Assembly (NCBI GenBank): GCA_050730675.1 | Contig: JBOHNM010000125.1 | Span: 1 to 12,167, forward strand | Length of the DNA stretch: 12,167 nt | Source of the DNA: JBOHNM01 sp050730675 | Lineage (GTDB): Bacteria; Planctomycetota; Phycisphaerae; Phycisphaerales; UBA1924 | Direction of reading: 5' to 3' | Shown here: positions 1-6,169 of the stretch, in pieces | Position numbering within the stretch: the stretch's first letter is position 1 | How the letters are laid out: every line of letters starts with the position of its first letter | Made by a program: the position numbers and the translations under genes | Notes under the pieces: generated by a model | Database searches by the model: none | Told to the model about the DNA's origin: nothing | What the model saw: the letters and a program-made list of their open reading frames with translations, nothing else

Positions 1-58
1 CTTCCGGTCTGCGCACGCCGCGGCGGGTAATTCCACGCTCTCACCCCAGCGGGTACGG

Positions 59-211
59 TCAATCTGCGCCATGCTTGTCGGCGGACTTCTGGATGCCCTC
101 GCCGGCCTTCTCCATGTCCTTGCCCATGCCCTTGGTCGTGTTGCACGCAGGCAGGACGAACATCAGGCAGACCAACGAAACCGAAAGCATGCACCTGAGA
201 TAGCTCTTCAT
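59..211 (-). CDS. Entericidin-like small lipoprotein
   Basis: A 50-residue protein. An N-terminal signal (charged start, hydrophobic residues about 8-20) leads to a lipobox-like Leu-Pro-Ala-Cys with Cys23 as the predicted lipidated residue. The mature part begins CNTTKGMGKDMEKAGEGIQK, which closely resembles the CNT..G.G.D..K.G..I pattern of the entericidin EcnA/EcnB family. These are small cell-envelope lipoproteins linked to stationary-phase and osmotic stress. The frame is open upstream to 316, but the ATG at 211 is chosen because GGAG lies 8 nt before it and because it puts the signal peptide at the N-terminus. It lies 101 bp downstream of the DUF1328 gene on the same strand, so the two may be co-transcribed. 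Pro at -2 of the lipobox is slightly unusual. The family call is good; a bacteriolytic role is not shown by the sequence. Confidence 0.85.
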   Translation of the reverse strand: MKSYLRCMLSVSLVCLMFVLPACNTTKGMGKDMEKAGEGIQKSADKHGAD

Positions 212-312
212 GTGATCAACTCCGTGGGAATGGAAACGAAACACCACGCGGGCCGCGGCCGGTTGGCACACCAGCCCATCCGGACGCGACAATGCCCGGA
301 CTTCGCCCCGCA

Positions 313-495
313 TCACACGGGCGACGGCGGGCTCCTGCCGGTCAGCGCACTCCAGATGAGACTGACCAGGAAGAGGATCAGGAATAGGAAGAAGAGAATC
401 TTCGCGATGTACATGGATTCGCCGGCGATGCCGGTAAACCCAAGCAACGCGGAAATCAGCGCCACCACGAGAAACACCAGTGCGAAACGGAGCAT
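313..495 (-). CDS. DUF1328 family small membrane protein (YtjA-like)
   Basis: A 60-residue, very hydrophobic protein with two membrane segments (about 2-22 and 28-50). The GFTGIAG turn between them, followed by the AKILFFLFLILFLVSLIW stretch, is the hallmark of the DUF1328/YtjA family of small inner-membrane proteins, whose usual length is 50-60 residues. The molecular function of this family is unknown; it is often seen beside other small stress genes. The start is decided by a strong GGAGG site 6 nt upstream of the ATG. The same frame stays open far upstream, but that part lies antisense to the UDP-sugar pyrophosphorylase gene and is not coding. Its neighbour downstream is the entericidin-like gene, which fits a small envelope-stress unit. 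No convincing promoter was recognised in the 171 bp shared with the divergent gene. Confidence 0.9.
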   Translation of the reverse strand: MLRFALVFLVVALISALLGFTGIAGESMYIAKILFFLFLILFLVSLIWSALTGRSPPSPV

Positions 496-654
496 GGGAT
501 GCCTCCTCAAGTTCCGGCGACGCTGCCCAACGCGGCGGTCGTGGCCATCACAGGGACTATCCCGCCCAGCGATGAGTCGAGACTGAGGGGGGCGTGATCC
601 GGGCTTCATTCGGGATGCCCGAACCGAATTGCCCACTTTCACCGCGCAGCTTTC

Positions 655-660
655 TACCAT
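655..660 (+). promoter_or_regulatory. -10-like box TACCAT placed for a leaderless start
   Basis: TACCAT matches the TANNNT core of a bacterial -10 element and lies exactly 6 nt before the ATG at 667. Transcription would start at or next to that ATG. No Shine-Dalgarno sequence precedes the gene. No good -35 hexamer is visible at normal spacing (TTGCCC at 629-634 is 20 nt away). Confidence 0.45.
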
Positions 661-666
661 GGCCCC

Positions 667-2160
667 ATGACGCAACGCCCCACGTCCACGCAATCGGCCG
701 CGCCGACGGCCGCCAACGACCCCGCCTCGCTCCGCCAGCACCTCGCCACAGCAGCACAGGAGCACGTGCTGCACTTCCACGATCGCCTCACGCCCGTGCA
801 GCGCGAGTCGCTCCTCAAGCAGATCGCGTCGGTTGAACTGGCCAACATCCCGGCACTCGTGAAGGAGTACGTGCTCGGCAAGCCGAAGGCCGCGCACGGG
901 GGGGGCGGAAGCATCGAGCCGACCCCCTATTACCCGTCGCAGTGGATGGGCAAGCAGCGCCCCTGGGACCGCGAGATGTACCGCGCCAAGGGCATCGAGC
1001 TTGTGGGCGCAGGGAAAGTCGCTGCGTTCACCGTCGCCGGCGGGCAGGGCTCGCGCCTCGGCTTCGAAGGACCCAAGGGGTGCTACCCCGGCGGCGCCGT
1101 CAGCGGCAAGCCCCTCTTCGCGTGCCTGGCCGAATGGATCCTCGCGGCCCAGCGCCGCTGGAGCAAGGGGGGGGACCGCCCGATCCCGTGGTACGTGATG
1201 ACCAGCCCGCTCAACCACGAGCCGACGGTGAAGTTCTTCCGCGAGAGCCACTTCTTCGGTCTGGCCGAGCGCGACGTGATGTTCTTCCCGCAGGGCGTGA
1301 TGCCCAGCTTCGACATGGCGACAGGCCGAATGCTGCTCGACGAGCCGCACGCGCTGGCCCTCTCGCCCGACGGCCACGGCGGCTCATTGCGGGCTCTTGA
1401 GACCAGTGGCGCGCTCGACGACATGGACCGCCGCGGCGTCGAACTCATCAGCTACACCCAGATCGATAACCCCCTCGTCCGCGTCATCGACCCGGTCTTC
1501 ATCGGCCTGCACGCATTCGCCCCCGATTCCAGCGGCGAGATGTCCAGCAAGATGGTGACCAAGGCCCACGCCGGCGAAAAAGTCGGCGTGCTCTGCAAGA
1601 TCGAGGGCAAGACGACGATCGTCGAGTACTCCGACATGCCCGCCGAGCTGTCGAACGCGCTCAACCCCGACAAGTCCCTCAAGTTCAACGCCGGTTCGAT
1701 CGCCATCCACATCATCGCGACGAAATTCGTCCGCAAGCTCAACGAGGGCGGACGGCTCTCCCTCCCCTACCACCGCGCCGAGAAGAAAGTCCCCTTCGTG
1801 GACCTCGCGACCGGCCAGCGCATCGAGCCCACCAGCAACAACGCCGTGAAGCTCGAGACGTTCGTCTTCGACGCCCTCCCGCTCGCCGAGCGCTCGATCG
1901 TCCTCGAGACCGACCGCACCGACGAGTTCGCGCCGATCAAAAACGCCACCGGCCCCGACAGCGTCGAGACCTGCCGCCAGATCCAGACCGCCCGCGCCGC
2001 CCGCTGGCTGCAGGCCGCCGGCTGCCGCGTCCCCTTCAACGCCGACGGCTCGTACAACTGCACCCTCGAGATCAGCCCCCTCCGCGCCATGGACTGCCAG
2101 GAGCTGAAGGCCGGCCCCGCGCCCTGTGCCGTTGCGAACGGTGCGAGTGTGGAGATCTGA
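667..2160 (+). CDS. UDPGP family, UAP1-like UDP-N-acetylhexosamine pyrophosphorylase
   Basis: A 497-residue cytoplasmic enzyme predicted to join UTP and a hexosamine-1-phosphate (probably GlcNAc-1-P) into a UDP-sugar plus pyrophosphate. The nucleotide-binding signature VAGGQGSRLG is at 123-132 with PKG at 136-138. Further UAP1-like blocks follow: FFPQGVMPSFD (206-216), SPDGHGGSLRAL (233-244), the IDNPLVRVIDPVFIG block (266-280), VVEYS-like TIVEYSDMP (317-325), LPYHRAEKKVPFVD (366-379) and KLETFVFD followed by TDEFAPIKNATG (395-429). Length matches the eukaryotic UAP1/AGX type rather than bacterial GlmU. The first about 20 residues are low-complexity. No Shine-Dalgarno site is present; a TACCAT box 6 nt upstream suggests a leaderless mRNA. 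The exact sugar (GlcNAc, GalNAc or glucose) cannot be decided by eye. It is transcribed alone and followed by a repeat/hairpin region. Confidence 0.88.
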   Translation: MTQRPTSTQSAAPTAANDPASLRQHLATAAQEHVLHFHDRLTPVQRESLLKQIASVELANIPALVKEYVLGKPKAAHGGGGSIEPTPYYPSQWMGKQRPWDREMYRAKGIELVGAGKVAAFTVAGGQGSRLGFEGPKGCYPGGAVSGKPLFACLAEWILAAQRRWSKGGDRPIPWYVMTSPLNHEPTVKFFRESHFFGLAERDVMFFPQGVMPSFDMATGRMLLDEPHALALSPDGHGGSLRALETSGALDDMDRRGVELISYTQIDNPLVRVIDPVFIGLHAFAPDSSGEMSSKMVTKAHAGEKVGVLCKIEGKTTIVEYSDMPAELSNALNPDKSLKFNAGSIAIHIIATKFVRKLNEGGRLSLPYHRAEKKVPFVDLATGQRIEPTSNNAVKLETFVFDALPLAERSIVLETDRTDEFAPIKNATGPDSVETCRQIQTARAARWLQAAGCRVPFNADGSYNCTLEISPLRAMDCQELKAGPAPCAVANGASVEI

Positions 2161-2167
2161 GCCCTCG

Positions 2168-2221
2168 ACGAGCCCCGACCCTCTACGAGCCCCGACCTTC
2201 AGGGATGGGTCTTCGGGACCC
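2168..2221 (+). repeat. Intergenic tandem repeat with overlapping hairpins after the UAP1-like gene
   Basis: The 13-mer ACGAGCCCCGACC occurs twice here (2168-2180 and 2185-2197) and a third time at 11504-11516 after the HPPD gene. The second copy can fold with 2202-2209: CC/GG around a TTCA loop, tandem G-A mismatches, one C-T mismatch and three C-G pairs. The same GGG (2207-2209) can instead form a perfect GGGTC/GACCC stem (2207-2211 with 2217-2221, loop TTCGG). This probably marks the 3' end of the upstream transcript, but there is no clean T-run, so a Rho-independent terminator is not certain. Confidence 0.5.
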
Positions 2222-2274
2222 CTTCGCCACCCAGCGCACAAGAAGCTCTGAGGAAGGCAAGCGGCAATCGGGTT

Positions 2275-2300
2275 GCCACCGATGGGCACGGATCTGCGCA
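2275..2300. repeat. Degenerate intergenic repeat of the CCACCGATGGGCACGGAT type
   Basis: The stretch contains two related 10-base units, GATGGGCACG (2281-2290) and GATCTGCGCA (2291-2300), preceded by GCCACC. From memory it resembles degenerate intergenic repeats seen in many environmental bacterial genomes. It abuts the stop codon of the zinc-ribbon gene at 2303. It codes for nothing that can be recognised. Confidence 0.35.
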
Positions 2301-2302
2301 GG

Positions 2303-3058
2303 TCAAGGCGGGGAACGGGGAGCGAGGCCTTCTGGCCGTGCACCCCACCCCCACGCGGCTCTGGGCGTTGCGGGCGGGTGGCCCGGCACCAACTCGGCGG
2401 TGGGTGCCCCGGCACCCCGCCGTCTGCGGCGCGGTGTCGGGCGTTTGTCAGCGGGCGTCACTTCCCACAACCGTGCCGCCACCTGTAAACTACATCGCCG
2501 CTCCGCGCGCCCGGCACCCCCACACTCCGGGCACGGCACTCCGGCCGCCAGCCCGCGCAGGTCGTACCCGCAGTTGAGGCACATCCCCGTCATCGCGCGC
2601 TTCCGCGCCCGCCGCCCCGACCACACCAGCCACCCGCCGCCGAGCAGCGAGGCGAGGGCGAAGGGCCAAGGCAGCACGATGAGCCACCACGTTCGGCCGG
2701 AACCTCCGCCGGGAGTCCATGTGGCACCAGCGCCCACAACTCCAGCGATCGCCCACCATCGAGTCTCGGTATCCAGAAACTCAATATGCTGCCACCACGT
2801 CCATCCCTGGTCCTCCACCGGCACGCTCCTTCCACCCCACCAAGTGGTAATTCGCTTTTCCGGCGTCCACCCCGTGACATGCCACTGGCCGTGGACCGCT
2901 TCGACGTTCCAGGTCGTCCCGAAGTACCCGAACTCCCACCACCGCGAAGCCCCCCACACACCCGTGACGAGCACGCCGAATGCGAGCAGCACCCACCCCG
3001 CCACCCGTCGCTTGCGGCCGGGCCTTTTCTTCGATGTTGTGGCGGGGCTCTCGGCCAT
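2303..3058 (-). CDS. Membrane protein with C-terminal zinc ribbon (copy 1), unusual long tail
   Basis: A 251-residue protein of unknown function. A basic N-terminus precedes membrane segment 1 (about 20-38). An aromatic, Trp-rich extracytoplasmic part follows (40-120, with several WW pairs), then membrane segment 2 (about 123-146), a basic stretch SGRRARKR, and a zinc ribbon with Cys160, Cys163, Cys176 and Cys179 (CLNCGYDL ... CPECG). The ribbon should lie in the cytoplasm. This TM-loop-TM-ribbon plan is shared with the gene at 3900-4400, which ends 6 residues after its last ribbon Gly. Here the frame runs on for about 70 residues of Arg/Pro/Ala-rich sequence over an intergenic-type repeat (2377-2416), so that tail is probably not a domain. 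The ATG at 3056-3058 has no Shine-Dalgarno site but a TAGACT box 6 nt upstream. It is divergent from the FkbM-type gene. Confidence 0.72.
   Translation of the reverse strand: MAESPATTSKKRPGRKRRVAGWVLLAFGVLVTGVWGASRWWEFGYFGTTWNVEAVHGQWHVTGWTPEKRITTWWGGRSVPVEDQGWTWWQHIEFLDTETRWWAIAGVVGAGATWTPGGGSGRTWWLIVLPWPFALASLLGGGWLVWSGRRARKRAMTGMCLNCGYDLRGLAAGVPCPECGGAGRAERRCSLQVAARLWEVTPADKRPTPRRRRRGAGAPTAELVPGHPPATPRAAWGWGARPEGLAPRSPP
2377..2416. repeat. Direct 14-mer repeat, partly palindromic, inside a gene's 3' end
   Basis: GGTGGCCCGGCACC (2377-2390) and GGTGCCCCGGCACC (2403-2416) differ at one base and are spaced by 26 bp. The second is a perfect inverted repeat (GGTGCC, CC, GGCACC) and could form a compact hairpin. 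The repeat sits in the part that encodes the odd C-terminal tail of the zinc-ribbon protein and looks more like intergenic sequence that has become part of the frame. Confidence 0.5.
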
Positions 3059-3064
3059 CGCCTG

Positions 3065-3070
3065 AGTCTA
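3065..3070 (-). promoter_or_regulatory. -10-like box TAGACT placed for a leaderless start
   Basis: On the minus strand TAGACT is followed by exactly 6 nt (CAGGCG) and then the ATG of zinc-ribbon protein 1 at 3058. The spacing is the same as before the UAP1-like, amn and MFS genes. No Shine-Dalgarno site and no clear -35 element are seen. Confidence 0.42.
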
Positions 3071-3090
3071 CCACGCACTTCTTCGCGGCG

Positions 3091-3158
3091 TTCGATCCCT
3101 TCGTCCCTTCGCGTACGCATCCCGTTTTCCTCCGTGTACCTCCTCTTCCTCTGTGTAC
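3091..3158. repeat. Degenerate pyrimidine-rich intergenic repeats
   Basis: TTCCTCCGTGTAC (3127-3139) and TTCCTCTGTGTAC (3146-3158) differ at one base with a 19-bp period. Just before them a second family, TTCG followed by ATCCC or TCCC, repeats three times (3091-3112). Read on the other strand these give units of the TACACAGAGGAA and GGGACGAAGGGA types. I recall similar sequences between genes of many environmental bacteria. They fill most of the 131 bp between the divergent zinc-ribbon and FkbM-type genes. Confidence 0.55.
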
Positions 3159-3189
3159 TGCTCCGCCTCCCCCCTACCCTCGCCCGCAG

Positions 3190-3891
3190 ATGCACCACCT
3201 CCTCCACCGATTCATGCACCGCTACGGCATCACCCCCCGCGGCGTCATCCACATCGGTGCGCACACCGGGCAGGAGCACCCGATCTACACCGCCTGCGGC
3301 ATCCACGACCAGGTCTGGGTCGAGCCGCAGCCCGAAGCCTTCGCGCGGTTGACGCAGAACCTCCCCGATGGCGGTAAGTCGGGTCGTGTGCGCGCCTTCA
3401 ACGTCGCCTGCGGCCCCGAGCGCACGATCGCCAAGATGCACCGCGTCGGCGGCAACGGCGAGAGCGATTCCCTCCTGGCCCCCAAGGAGATGCTCCAGGA
3501 CTACGCCAACTTCGGCTTCGCCGACCGCGGCACACTGGAAGTGCCCGTGGTCCCCGTGGATGAACTCCTCCCCGAGCACGGCCTTGACCCGGCCAAGTAC
3601 AACCTGCTCTCGGTCGATGTGCAGGGATATGAACTTCCCGTGCTGCGCGGCGCGGAAAAGACGCTCGCAGGGATCGACGCGATCATCAGCGAGATCTCCG
3701 AGCGCGAGATGTACGAGGGGAACACGCTGGCGCCGCAGCTCGACGCCTTCCTCGCCCAGCATGGCTTCATCCGCGTGATCAGCCGCCTCAGCAAGCGGAC
3801 GCGCCACGGCAACGCGCTCTACCTGCGCAAGACCTTGCTGAAGGGGTGGCCGAAACTGATGCACGGACTGGTGGGCACCACGCGGCGTTAG
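3190..3891 (+). CDS. FkbM family SAM-dependent methyltransferase
   Basis: A 233-residue class I methyltransferase, predicted to use S-adenosylmethionine to O-methylate a sugar or similar acceptor; the acceptor is unknown. The SAM-binding motif I is GVIHIGAHTGQE (18-29), the acidic end of strand 2 is VWVEPQPEAFARL (42-54, Glu45), and the FkbM-specific block is LSVDVQGYELPVLRGAE (140-156), matching the family's D-E/Q-G-x-E-x-x-x-L-x-G-A pattern. The C-terminal HGNALYLRK is also typical. The frame is open from 2980, but that part overlaps the divergent zinc-ribbon gene and includes repeat DNA. ATG 3190 is preferred, with ATG 3214 as the alternative. No Shine-Dalgarno site is visible; TACCCT lies 9 nt upstream. 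It converges with the gene at 3900, leaving 8 bp between stops. It is alone rather than in a glycan cluster. Confidence 0.85.
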   Translation: MHHLLHRFMHRYGITPRGVIHIGAHTGQEHPIYTACGIHDQVWVEPQPEAFARLTQNLPDGGKSGRVRAFNVACGPERTIAKMHRVGGNGESDSLLAPKEMLQDYANFGFADRGTLEVPVVPVDELLPEHGLDPAKYNLLSVDVQGYELPVLRGAEKTLAGIDAIISEISEREMYEGNTLAPQLDAFLAQHGFIRVISRLSKRTRHGNALYLRKTLLKGWPKLMHGLVGTTRR

Positions 3892-3899
3892 CAAGTCGA

Positions 3900-4400
3900 T
3901 CACTTCAACGCACGCGCCAGCCCGCACTCGGGGCATTGCTGGCCGCCGGCAAGCCCTGTGAGGTCGTACCCACACCCGTCGCAAGAACGCGCCAAAAGTG
4001 CCCGCCGTGATGGCCGGTCCAGGCGCCAGAGCCACGCCGTCGGAACAGCGATCAGCAGCACGATCGACCAGAACGGAATGGCGAACGCGAAAGCCTTGCC
4101 GCCGGACATCGCGTTGGTGCTGCCGAACCGGACCCACCACTTGTGGGAGTTGGTTGCATAAGCGAACCAGCACTGAACATCGCCGCCCCAGTCGCCGCGG
4201 TGCAGAAAATAAATCTGCCCGGCGGAGATGCTCGCGTAGGTCGTGCCGGACGTAGTGGGAGACTGGAACATGTACGACTGAACGGAGAACCGCCAGATCA
4301 GACTCGCGAGATCGACGAGCACAACAACCGCAATCAGCACAATGCCCAGCCACTTGCAGAAGCGGCGCAGCCGTGGATGTTGTGCGCGCCAGAACTCCAT
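3900..4400 (-). CDS. Membrane protein with C-terminal zinc ribbon (copy 2)
   Basis: A 166-residue protein of unknown function, built like the gene at 2303-3058. Membrane segment 1 is at about 16-36, followed by an extracytoplasmic part with GTTY, several aromatic residues and a WW pair. Membrane segment 2 is at about 106-125, then the basic RLDRPSRRALLAR, then a zinc ribbon with Cys140, Cys143, Cys156 and Cys159 (CDGCGYDL ... CPECG). The protein ends six residues later. The ribbon probably faces the cytoplasm; zinc binding is inferred from the two CxxC pairs. The ATG at 4400 is chosen; an in-frame TTG at 4451 would add 17 polar residues. There is no clear Shine-Dalgarno site. It lies 60 bp downstream of amn on the same strand and may be co-transcribed with it. 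Similarity to copy 1 suggests an old duplication rather than a recent one. Confidence 0.75.
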   Translation of the reverse strand: MEFWRAQHPRLRRFCKWLGIVLIAVVVLVDLASLIWRFSVQSYMFQSPTTSGTTYASISAGQIYFLHRGDWGGDVQCWFAYATNSHKWWVRFGSTNAMSGGKAFAFAIPFWSIVLLIAVPTAWLWRLDRPSRRALLARSCDGCGYDLTGLAGGQQCPECGLARALK

Positions 4401-4460
4401 GAGAAGCGCCGATCGACCCGTGTTTGTGTAATGCGAACCGCCACGACCCAAAGCGAACCA

Positions 4461-5231
4461 CTACTCAAACCGCAAGTGCTTCACGCTTTCGCCGCTGTCC
4501 CGCAACTCGATCAACGCATCAATCCCGATGTCCAGATGCTTGCGGACGAACTGCTCCGTCACCACCTTGTCGCTCACACTGGTCTTCACACCCTCGGGCG
4601 TCATCGGGTTGTCGCTGACCAGCAGGAGCGCGCCCTTGGGGATCGAATTGAAGAACCCCACGAGAAAGATCGTCGCGGTCTCCATATCGATGCCGATGGC
4701 GCGGATCTCCTTCAGGTATTCGCGGAATTTCTCGTCGTGCTCCCAGACACGCCTGTTGGTGGTGTAGACCGTCCCTGTCCAGTAGTCGCACTTGTGCTTG
4801 ATGATCGACTCGCTGACAGCCCGCTGCAGGCGGAAGCTCGGCAGCGCCGGGACCTCCGGGGGCATGTATTCGTTGCTCGTCCCTTCGCCGCGAATGGCGG
4901 CGATCGGCAGCACGAAATCCCCGAGCTTGCTCTTCTTCAAGCCGCCGCACTTGCCGAGGAAGAGAACCGCCGCGGGCTCGGCCGCCGAGAGCAGGTCCAT
5001 CACCGTCGCCGCCATGGCCGAGCCCATGCCGAAGTTCAAGATGGTCAACCCCTCGGCGGTGGCCGTCTGCATCGGCCGGTCGCGCCCAAGGATCGGCGCC
5101 TTGAACCGCTCCGCGAACATCTCCACGTAGTTGATGAAATTGGTCAGCAGGATGTACTTGCCCAGCGACGCCGCCGGCACGCCGGTGTACCGCGGCAGCC
5201 AATCCCGCACGATCTCCTGCTTGGTCTTCAC
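4461..5231 (-). CDS. amn: AMP nucleosidase, short form
   Basis: A 256-residue cytoplasmic enzyme of the PNP/UDP nucleoside phosphorylase fold, predicted to cleave AMP into adenine and ribose-5-phosphate. From the GTG start the sequence begins MKTKQEIVRDWLPRYTG, as in short AMP nucleosidases known from Bacteroidetes-type genomes. Those lack the N-terminal regulatory part of the about 480-residue E. coli enzyme. Visible motifs are NFGMGSA (66-72), FLGKCGGL (91-98), GEGTSNEY (116-122), TGTVYTTNRRVWEHD (152-166), the Met-Glu-containing IDMETATIF (181-189) and SDNPM with the candidate catalytic Asp207 (206-210). The frame is open to 5312, but the GTG at 5231 fits the family's N-terminus and avoids overlap with the divergent hydrolase. 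A TATGCT box sits 6 nt before the GTG and there is no Shine-Dalgarno site. The zinc-ribbon gene follows 60 bp downstream. Confidence 0.93.
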   Translation of the reverse strand: MKTKQEIVRDWLPRYTGVPAASLGKYILLTNFINYVEMFAERFKAPILGRDRPMQTATAEGLTILNFGMGSAMAATVMDLLSAAEPAAVLFLGKCGGLKKSKLGDFVLPIAAIRGEGTSNEYMPPEVPALPSFRLQRAVSESIIKHKCDYWTGTVYTTNRRVWEHDEKFREYLKEIRAIGIDMETATIFLVGFFNSIPKGALLLVSDNPMTPEGVKTSVSDKVVTEQFVRKHLDIGIDALIELRDSGESVKHLRFE

Positions 5232-5237
5232 GCCGGG

Positions 5238-5247
5238 AGCATACCGT
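5238..5247. promoter_or_regulatory. Overlapping divergent -10-like boxes for amn and the hydrolase
   Basis: Only 23 bp (5232-5254) separate the two start codons. On the minus strand TATGCT (5243 to 5238) is 6 nt before the GTG of amn. On the plus strand TACCGT (5242-5247) is 7 nt before the ATG of the hydrolase. The two boxes share the self-complementary TA at 5242-5243. Both transcripts would be leaderless or nearly so. The elements are judged by eye and no good -35 was seen. Confidence 0.45.
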
Positions 5248-5254
5248 CGCGCCG

Positions 5255-6115
5255 ATGGCCGCGCCTCAACGCAACTCGTCGCCATACCCCCTGCCGTCGG
5301 CGCTGGCGGCACAGACCCGGTTTGTCAAGCTCGGGCGTGCCGGCGTGCCGACGCTGCTCGCCCACCCCGATTGGAAGACGCCCTGCCCGACCGTCATCTG
5401 GATGCACGGGCGGACCGTCAGCAAGGAACTCGACAACGGTCGCTACCTGCGCTGGATCCGTGCCGGGATCGCGGCGTGCGCCATCGACCTGCCGGGGCAC
5501 GGCGAGCGCTACGAGATCGATCGCCAGCAACCGGACCAGACGCTGGGCGTGCTCGCTCAAGCAATCGGTGAGATCGACGGCGTCATCGAAGCCCTGGCCG
5601 ACCCCGCCTTCGGCGGCGGGGGGGCGTTCGACCTCGACCGCCTCGGCATCGGCGGCATGTCCGCCGGCGGGATGGTCACGCTTCGCCGCCTCTGCGATGA
5701 CCACCCATTTGTGTGTGTCGCTGTAGAATCGACGGCAGGGAACTTGGAGATGCTCTACGGCGGCATACGGGCGAGCCTGGTCGCCGCAGCACCGGCAGCC
5801 CACGCCCCGGACCGCATCGAGCCGCTCGACCCGATCCGGCACATCGACGGCTGGCGGCCAATCCCCCTGCTCGCCCTGCACTCCAACGCCGACCAGGTCG
5901 TACCGGTCGAGTGCATCAGCTCGTTCATCGACGCCGTCCGGGCAAGCTTCCCAACTCCTCCCAACCCGGATCCGATCCTCCACACCTGGGACCAGACCGG
6001 TGCCCCCGACGAGCACAGCGGCTTCGGCCGCATGGCGGCGGAGGCCAAGACCCGCCAAGTCGAGTTTTTCACACGGGTTTTCGACTTGTCTGCGCCCAAT
6101 CCCCAAGAGCCTTAG
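5255..6115 (+). CDS. Alpha/beta hydrolase (dienelactone hydrolase/prolyl oligopeptidase-like)
   Basis: A 286-residue hydrolase without a signal peptide, so probably cytoplasmic. The strand ending in WMHGR (49-53) supplies the HG oxyanion turn, and DLPGHGER (78-85) is typical of the fold. The nucleophile elbow is GMSAG with Ser136, the acid is probably Asp213 in HSNADQVVP, and the base is His254 in DEHSGFG, giving a complete Ser-Asp-His triad. The layout resembles esterases of the prolyl-oligopeptidase/dienelactone hydrolase superfamily; the substrate cannot be told. A run GGGG near 120-123 precedes FDLDRLGIGG. The ATG at 5255 lies 23 bp from the GTG of amn in the opposite direction and has no Shine-Dalgarno site, only a TACCGT box 7 nt upstream. 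The stop codon overlaps a -10-like TAGAAT for the next gene. Confidence 0.85.
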   Translation: MAAPQRNSSPYPLPSALAAQTRFVKLGRAGVPTLLAHPDWKTPCPTVIWMHGRTVSKELDNGRYLRWIRAGIAACAIDLPGHGERYEIDRQQPDQTLGVLAQAIGEIDGVIEALADPAFGGGGAFDLDRLGIGGMSAGGMVTLRRLCDDHPFVCVAVESTAGNLEMLYGGIRASLVAAAPAAHAPDRIEPLDPIRHIDGWRPIPLLALHSNADQVVPVECISSFIDAVRASFPTPPNPDPILHTWDQTGAPDEHSGFGRMAAEAKTRQVEFFTRVFDLSAPNPQEP

Positions 6116-6118
6116 AAT
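6113..6118 (+). promoter_or_regulatory. Possible -10 element TAGAAT for the TlpA-like gene
   Basis: TAGAAT differs from the TATAAT consensus at one base and overlaps the hydrolase stop codon. It would give a leader of about 45 nt that carries the ribosome site of the next gene. No matching -35 was found at 16-18 bp (TTGTCT at 6086 is 21 bp away), so the call is weak. Confidence 0.3.
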
Positions 6119-6169
6119 TCACCCAGCATTCACACCGCGGGGACTTGTGGACCCCGACAGGAGCCACCC

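Noticed and set aside
496..530. GGAACTT before DUF1328, like the -35 of an envelope-stress (sigma-E) promoter
   Set aside because: It overlaps the ribosome site and lies about 20 nt from the start codon, so a -10 would fall inside the gene.
313..1377. Long minus-strand frame running from inside the UAP1-like gene into DUF1328
   Set aside because: Only the last 60 residues match a family and a strong GGAGG site fixes their start; the rest is antisense to a well-supported gene and low in recognisable sequence.
2205..3065. Plus-strand frame opposite zinc-ribbon gene 1
   Set aside because: It is His/Pro/Arg-rich with no motif, while the minus strand has membrane segments and a zinc ribbon shared with other proteins.
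3091..3158. CRISPR array or tandem-repeat regulatory array
   Set aside because: Units are short and degenerate, with no constant spacer length, and no cas gene is present.
2590..4461. 623-residue minus-strand frame spanning three genes
   Set aside because: It runs antisense to the FkbM-type gene and out of frame through both zinc-ribbon genes; no domain is visible.
4143..5726. 527-residue plus-strand frame over amn and the hydrolase
   Set aside because: It is antisense to a clear AMP nucleosidase and out of frame with the hydrolase.
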